Positions 59,388 to 64,000 of a stretch of DNA of 64,000 nt are shown here, in pieces. Below the pieces are notes generated by a model. The model made no database searches. It saw only the letters and a program-made list of their open reading frames with translations, and had not been told where the DNA came from. This DNA is from Variovorax sp. EL159 (GTDB lineage: Bacteria; Pseudomonadota; Gammaproteobacteria; Burkholderiales; Burkholderiaceae_C), in NCBI RefSeq assembly GCF_900100965.1, contig NZ_FMUJ01000001.1, positions 544,272 to 608,271 of the forward strand, given 5' to 3'. Every line of letters starts with the position of its first letter. Position 1 is the stretch's first letter. Made by a program: the position numbers and the translations under genes.

Positions 59388-61841
59388 TCAGAGGGAGAAA
59401 CGGAACTTGCCGTTCTTCCGCGGCAGCACCTGAGGCACGTCGAGAGACGCAATCGCGACTGGCAAGCAGTCGGGGCCAGCGAGGCTGTGCGTGGCCGCAT
59501 GTTCGCGCCAGACCCCGTTGGTGCCATGCACGATGCCCGAGGCGTTCCATCGCGTGTAGCTGTTCCCCCCGTTGATCAGGATCTCTTCCTTGGCAGTGAC
59601 GGTGATCCTGTTGGCCTCCAGTTTGATATCAAGCTTGGCCATGAGATTGATGCTGTCCTGCAGTGCCACGATGTCAATGCCCGCGGTGGCTGCTGTCAGG
59701 CGAATGGCCTTGTAGGCAAAGAGACGTATCGCGTCCTTGACACTGGCCAGCAAGCTCCTGCCTGCGCTGATGCTGGTGTGTCCACCACTGCTCAACGCGT
59801 TGTGCCCGACGCTTGCGATATGGGTCGTCGTGCCGGCGGTGCTGTGGATACCCATCGGGCTGGCAAGTACCAGATGGGGTTCGTTGAGTTCGGGGAACTC
59901 TCCTTGCGCCGTGCTGCTGCCCCTGCCCTTGATAGCGTCGTTGTGCTCCTTCAGGATCTGCGTGACGGCGTCCTGATCGCCCGCCCTGTGCGCCTTGGCC
60001 CGCTGCGCAACCTCGCTCATGTCCTCGTGCAGATCGCGTGCCTGCGTGAGTCTGGCAAAGGTCTCACCCATGTCGGTGATATGTGCCTGCGCATTGGGCC
60101 TAGCTTCTGTGGTGAGCAGCAAACCCTTGGCGGCGCGGATGGCGCCATGACCGTCTGTGCGCAATTCAACGCCCTGGCCCCGATCATCCTTGCGGCCCGC
60201 TGTATCTTCGATGCGCCCGATATGCCCCAGGCTCAAGCTGCTGCACTGGTGATCGCTCTTTAACTGGGCCTGGATCTTGCCCGCCCTGTCGTCCAACTCG
60301 AGGTGATTGCCTCGTGTACCTTGGCCGCGGCCATCTGTGCTCAGTTCTCGGCTGCGAAAACCTGAGAGATTCTTCTGGTCGGGCAGCTGCCGCGGGGGCA
60401 TGTTCAACCGGTTGTAGACGCGGCCGGTAACGATGGGCCGGTCGGGGTCGCCGTTCTCGAAGTCGACGATCACTTCCTGCCCGATGCGCGGAATATGCGT
60501 GCCGCCAAAGTTGGTGCCGGCCCAGGGGGAGGACACGCGAATCCAGCAAGAAGAGTTTTCGTCTTTTGTGCAGTAGCGATTCCAATGGAAGCTGACCCTG
60601 ATACGTCCGTATTCGTCCGTCCAGATCTCCTGACCGCTCGGGCCAGTGACAATCGCCGTTTGCGGCCCCGTGGTTTTGGGCTTGGGCTGGGTCTGTGGTG
60701 AGCGAAAGATCTTGTTGGCGGGCTGAACCTCAAAATCGGAGCGACAAACGTAGTCTTCCTGGCCGCTGGCGTGCGGGCTTTCGTGCAGGCGCAGGGTGCT
60801 GGCAATGACCAGATACTCCAGGTTCGCTATGTCTTGCGGGTAGTTAGCCAGTAGGAATGTGCATCCCGTCACAACGCCTCGCAAGTTGCCGCTTCCCTGT
60901 CCACGGCTGCCGGGAGCGCCAGCTGCTTCCATGCGCGTGCGGGCAAGGTTCTGCCCCTCGTCCGGATCGCTGTAGTCGCCAGGCCACTTGTACATCTCCT
61001 GCACGTTGTTGCCGGTGTTGCGCGGCATCTTGGAGATCTGCCTGAGTTGGGCACGCGGCTTGGTGAAGTCGAAGTCGTCGGTCAACCATTGGCCCGATTC
61101 CAGGTTTTCGATGCTGCAGAAATCGTTGCAGTATTCCTCGTCGATCTTGTGGCCGGGCGGGTAGTAGCGAATGGAGTGATAGGCCTTGCTCTCGAACTTC
61201 AGATGCGCGCCGACATCGTCCACCAGTACGAGCTTATGGGAACCGTCTTTGTGTTCGAAGAAATAGTAAATCCCGAACTCTTGCATCAGCCGCGTGATGA
61301 ACTCGAAGTCTGTCTCGCCGTACTGGACCTGAAACACGCGCTGGGGATAGCGATGGGTAACTCGCTTCTCGCTCGGGAAGCTGTAGTCGGCAAGGACTTC
61401 CTCGATGATCTCCAGCGGGGTTTTGTTCTGGAAGATCTTGTAGTCGCTGGTGCGTGTCGCCAGGGCCAGCCAGGGGTGCAGGGTGATTTCGTAGATGCCT
61501 CGACGGTTCTCGTGCCGCACGAACCTTGCGCTGGTCACCAGGCCGTTGATCTCGCGGGTACCTGCGCCTGTTCGGACGGTCACACCAAAGCCCTTGCCGT
61601 CGAGTTCGAGACAAATGCCGAACTCCCTGCCGATCAGTTGCTTGACGGGGACGTTGGCCGTCACGTAATCGGTAAGCGCCGGGTTGTCGGGGGTCTGCAG
61701 CCGGACGGTGTACTCGAAGAGTTCACCCAAGGCCTCGCGGCCGTCGAGGGACTTGAATTCCAGCGCTGGGCCTCCCAACAGGCTGGGCATGGCGGCGCTA
61801 TCAACAGAGATAGTTCGCGAAACTGTGAAGATGGAGAACAC
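59388..61841 (-). CDS. vgrG: Type VI secretion system tip protein VgrG (TssI)
   Basis: The 817-residue protein has the gp27-like base (residues about 1-380, with FEFITRLMQEFGIYYFFEHKDGSHKLVL). An OB-fold gp5-like domain at about 395-480 has DEYGRIRVSFHWNR and FENGDPDRPIVTGRVYN. A needle with a T6SS_Vgr segment and a DUF2345 domain (about 690-790) follows. The start is a GTG with AAGG eight bases upstream; a later ATG exists. No other T6SS core gene is in the window, so this is an orphan VgrG cassette with its effector. Confidence 0.92.
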   Translation of the reverse strand: MFSIFTVSRTISVDSAAMPSLLGGPALEFKSLDGREALGELFEYTVRLQTPDNPALTDYVTANVPVKQLIGREFGICLELDGKGFGVTVRTGAGTREINGLVTSARFVRHENRRGIYEITLHPWLALATRTSDYKIFQNKTPLEIIEEVLADYSFPSEKRVTHRYPQRVFQVQYGETDFEFITRLMQEFGIYYFFEHKDGSHKLVLVDDVGAHLKFESKAYHSIRYYPPGHKIDEEYCNDFCSIENLESGQWLTDDFDFTKPRAQLRQISKMPRNTGNNVQEMYKWPGDYSDPDEGQNLARTRMEAAGAPGSRGQGSGNLRGVVTGCTFLLANYPQDIANLEYLVIASTLRLHESPHASGQEDYVCRSDFEVQPANKIFRSPQTQPKPKTTGPQTAIVTGPSGQEIWTDEYGRIRVSFHWNRYCTKDENSSCWIRVSSPWAGTNFGGTHIPRIGQEVIVDFENGDPDRPIVTGRVYNRLNMPPRQLPDQKNLSGFRSRELSTDGRGQGTRGNHLELDDRAGKIQAQLKSDHQCSSLSLGHIGRIEDTAGRKDDRGQGVELRTDGHGAIRAAKGLLLTTEARPNAQAHITDMGETFARLTQARDLHEDMSEVAQRAKAHRAGDQDAVTQILKEHNDAIKGRGSSTAQGEFPELNEPHLVLASPMGIHSTAGTTTHIASVGHNALSSGGHTSISAGRSLLASVKDAIRLFAYKAIRLTAATAGIDIVALQDSINLMAKLDIKLEANRITVTAKEEILINGGNSYTRWNASGIVHGTNGVWREHAATHSLAGPDCLPVAIASLDVPQVLPRKNGKFRFSL

Positions 61842-62053
61842 GCACGGACCTTGACGAGTGATCGTTCAAAAAGTCTGAGGCATGGGGGCCTAGCACCATT
61901 GCAAACAATGGTCGCCCGGACTCTCTCAGCGGACAAACCCGGGAAGAGTGCGGACTAGTTTGCAGAGCCCGTTGCTTGCGAGCGCGTGACGAAAGCTACA
62001 AAGAGCGGAGCCGAGGGTGTAACCCGGGCCGCGAGTCGCGATTGCCCAACACG

Positions 62054-62959
62054 TCACCTCGGCAGCGCCAGCGCAAACGGCAAACTCACAACCCCCAGCA
62101 CCGTCGACAGCGTCACCAACCCCGCCACATACGGCCCGTTGTAGCCCATGCGCGCCGCGAGCACGTATGCGCTCGACGCCGTGGGCACGGCCGAGAAAGC
62201 CATCAGCACCGAGGCCTGCACGGCGTCGAGCCGCAATGCGATCGCCAGCCCCCAGGCGACCAGCGGAAGAATCAGGTGCCGTATCGCCAGCACCGACACC
62301 GCCAGCACCTTGCCGCGCCCCAGCGTCGCGAATTGCATGCCCGCACCGGCCGCGAGCAGGCCCAGCGCGAGCGATGCGGCGCCGATGCGCGAGAGCGTCG
62401 GCGTGGCCCAGCCGGGCACGGTGATGCCGAGCACGTTCGCCAGCAGGCCTGCGACCGTCGCCACGATCAGCGGGTTGCGCACCAGTTGGCGCACGAAGCC
62501 GGTCTGCGCATGGCGCGTCATCGGCCACACGGCCGCGATGTTGAACATCGGCACGCACACGCCGATGAGCACGGCGATCAGCAGCAGGCCTTCGGGGCCG
62601 GCCAGCCGTTCGGCCAGCGCCAGACAGATGAAGGAGTTGAAGCGGAACGCGACCTGCGTGCTGGCCGCGTGGTCGCGCCGGTCGATGTGCGAGCCGATGC
62701 CGGGCACATAGGGCAGGGCGTAGGCCAGTGCGATGCCGCAGATGCCGACGCCCACGCCCGCGGTGAGCAGGCTGGAGGTGGCGCCGAAATCGAGCGGGCT
62801 GCGCACGATCGAATGGAACAGCAGCACCGGGAATAGAAAGTAGTAGACGAGGCTTTCGACCTGGTCCCACACGCGGCGGTCGAGCGCGGTGTAGCGGCAC
62901 AGGAGCCAGCCGATGGCGATGAGGGAAAAGTCGGGAAAGAGGAGCTGCGCGTAGTTCAC
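62054..62959 (-). CDS. AEC-family transporter (auxin efflux carrier-like)
   Basis: The 301-residue protein has about ten spans and AEC features (NYAQLLFPDFSLIAIGWLLCRY; FRFNSFICLALAERL). Members export organic anions. The GTG start at 62959 matches the family opening; an upstream GTG (62998) is in frame. The 212 bases between it and vgrG contain nothing notable. Confidence 0.85.
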   Translation of the reverse strand: MNYAQLLFPDFSLIAIGWLLCRYTALDRRVWDQVESLVYYFLFPVLLFHSIVRSPLDFGATSSLLTAGVGVGICGIALAYALPYVPGIGSHIDRRDHAASTQVAFRFNSFICLALAERLAGPEGLLLIAVLIGVCVPMFNIAAVWPMTRHAQTGFVRQLVRNPLIVATVAGLLANVLGITVPGWATPTLSRIGAASLALGLLAAGAGMQFATLGRGKVLAVSVLAIRHLILPLVAWGLAIALRLDAVQASVLMAFSAVPTASSAYVLAARMGYNGPYVAGLVTLSTVLGVVSLPFALALPR

Positions 62960-63074
62960 CGCTTCGAGGATAAACCGGCCGGACCGTGGGTATTCCACAG
63001 CACGGAAACGGCCGCCTTGCCGCTAGCATCCGGGCTTTCGTTTTTTCGACATCAGTCAAATCAAGGAGTTATCG

Positions 63075-64000
63075 ATGCAACGTCGTCAATGGAGCGCCCT
63101 GGTGGGGGCCGCCGCGCTGGTCGCGGTTGCAGGCCAGAGTTTTGCGCAGGGCTATCCCACCAAGCCGGTCGAACTGAGCGTGCCGTTCGCACCCGGTGGC
63201 ACGACGGACATCGTGGCGCGCGTCATTTCCGATCCGCTGGGCAAGATCCTTGGCCAGCCGGTGGTGGTGATCAACCGTGCCGGTGGCGGCGGCATCGTCG
63301 GCGCGGCCGAAACGGCCCGCGCCACGCCCGACGGCTACAAGCTCGGCGTGGCCACCGTGTCGAGCACGGCGGCCAACCCGGCCATCAACCCGAAGACGCC
63401 GTACGACCCGATCAACGACTTCACGCCGATCATCAACATCGCGGCCACGCCGAACATCATCGCGGTCAACCCGAGTTTTCCGGCGAAGAACTACGCCGAG
63501 TTCGTGGCCGAGCTGAAGAAGAACCCCGGCAAGTATTCGTATGCCTCGTCGGGCACGGGCGGCATCGGCCATCTGCTGATGGAGCTGTACAAGAACCTCA
63601 CCGGCACCTTCGTCACGCACATCCCGTACCGCGGCGCGGGCCCGGCACTGAACGACGTGGTGGCCGGCCAGGTGCCGATCATGTTCGACAACATCCCCTC
63701 GGCCATGCCCTTCATCACGAGCGGCCGGCTGATTCCGATCGTGGTGTCGGCACCGCAGCGCCTGGCCGCGCTGCCCAACGTGCCGACCTTCAAGGAAGTG
63801 GGCCTGGAGCCGGTGAACCGCATGGCCTACTACGGCATCCTCGGCCCGAAGGGCCTGCCGAAGGAAGTGGTCGAGAAGATCAGCGCCGGCGTGAAGAAGG
63901 CGGTTGAAGAACCGGTGGTGCGCAAGCGCATCGAAGACACCGGCTCGCTGATCGTGGCCAACACGCCCGAGCAGTTCTCCGCGCAGATCAAGGCCGAGTT
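63075..64000 (+). CDS. Bug-family substrate-binding protein (cut by window edge)
   Basis: The frame runs 308 codons to the window end without a stop. A signal peptide (ending FAQGY, about residue 25) is followed by the Bug fold: [67 protein letters not shown] lies eight bases before the ATG. No TctA/TctB genes are seen. It is divergent from the AEC transporter gene. Confidence 0.93.
   Translation, partial: MQRRQWSALVGAAALVAVAGQSFAQGYPTKPVELSVPFAPGGTTDIVARVISDPLGKILGQPVVVINRAGGGGIVGAAETARATPDGYKLGVATVSSTAANPAINPKTPYDPINDFTPIINIAATPNIIAVNPSFPAKNYAEFVAELKKNPGKYSYASSGTGGIGHLLMELYKNLTGTFVTHIPYRGAGPALNDVVAGQVPIMFDNIPSAMPFITSGRLIPIVVSAPQRLAALPNVPTFKEVGLEPVNRMAYYGILGPKGLPKEVVEKISAGVKKAVEEPVVRKRIEDTGSLIVANTPEQFSAQIKAE

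Overview
The window is GC-rich chromosomal DNA whose gene content and order (iron-regulated ppsR/ppsA pair, rpsF-priB-rpsR-rplI-dnaB block, hmuRSTUV-type heme operon, Bug-family solute-binding proteins, BktB-type thiolase) point to a betaproteobacterium of the order Burkholderiales. Comamonadaceae, and Variovorax in particular, fits best. This rests on recognising protein families; no database was searched. No rRNA, tRNA, insertion sequence, prophage or CRISPR array was seen.

Positions 1-6.2 kb hold a minus-strand iron/redox block: a PepSY membrane protein, DUF2271 and DUF4198 secreted proteins, an ApbE flavin transferase, a membrane-anchored flavodoxin-reductase, a PiuC hydroxylase, a Bfd ferredoxin and the start of TonB. 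The DUF2271 protein carries a DxxTGAT flavinylation motif, so the block looks like a Fur-controlled periplasmic flavin electron-transfer system. Bacterioferritin and an OxyR-type ahpC-ahpF locus follow (6.2-9.2 kb). A heme uptake operon with a near-ideal Fur box then runs to 15.5 kb (TonB-dependent receptor, HmuS, HmuT, HmuU, HmuV).

From 15.5 to 28.5 kb the genes are mostly housekeeping: divergent ppsR/ppsA; S6-PriB-S18-L9 and DnaB; a compact minus-strand operon of VOC, EVE, GyrI-like, alkyltransferase-like and WYL-regulator genes; a PIN-PhoH ATPase; a Bcp-type peroxiredoxin; and a Mth938-like protein. From 28.6 to 37.4 kb there is a long plus-strand run of alaA-like aminotransferase, a DUF1176 protein, hom, thrC, mobB, moeA and moaD. 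An opposite-strand dapA-like gene separates this run from moaE.

From 37.4 to 56.0 kb lie a class A acid phosphatase, a Bug receptor, clpB with a sigma-32-type promoter, a BktB thiolase, arfB, LysR and SulP genes, an M20 peptidase, a ketosynthase-ACP-PAP2 group, an AraC regulator, an MFS transporter and a TauE/SafE permease.

From 56.0 to 61.85 kb is the clearest accessory segment, a minus-strand type VI secretion cassette. VgrG is followed by a two-domain cell-wall hydrolase (M23-like fold plus a GH19/lysozyme-like domain) and then by an AT-richer gene for a secreted protein with a (Ser-Gly)12 tract encoded by a perfect hexanucleotide microsatellite. I infer that the last gene is the immunity protein. 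An AEC transporter and a truncated Bug receptor close the window.
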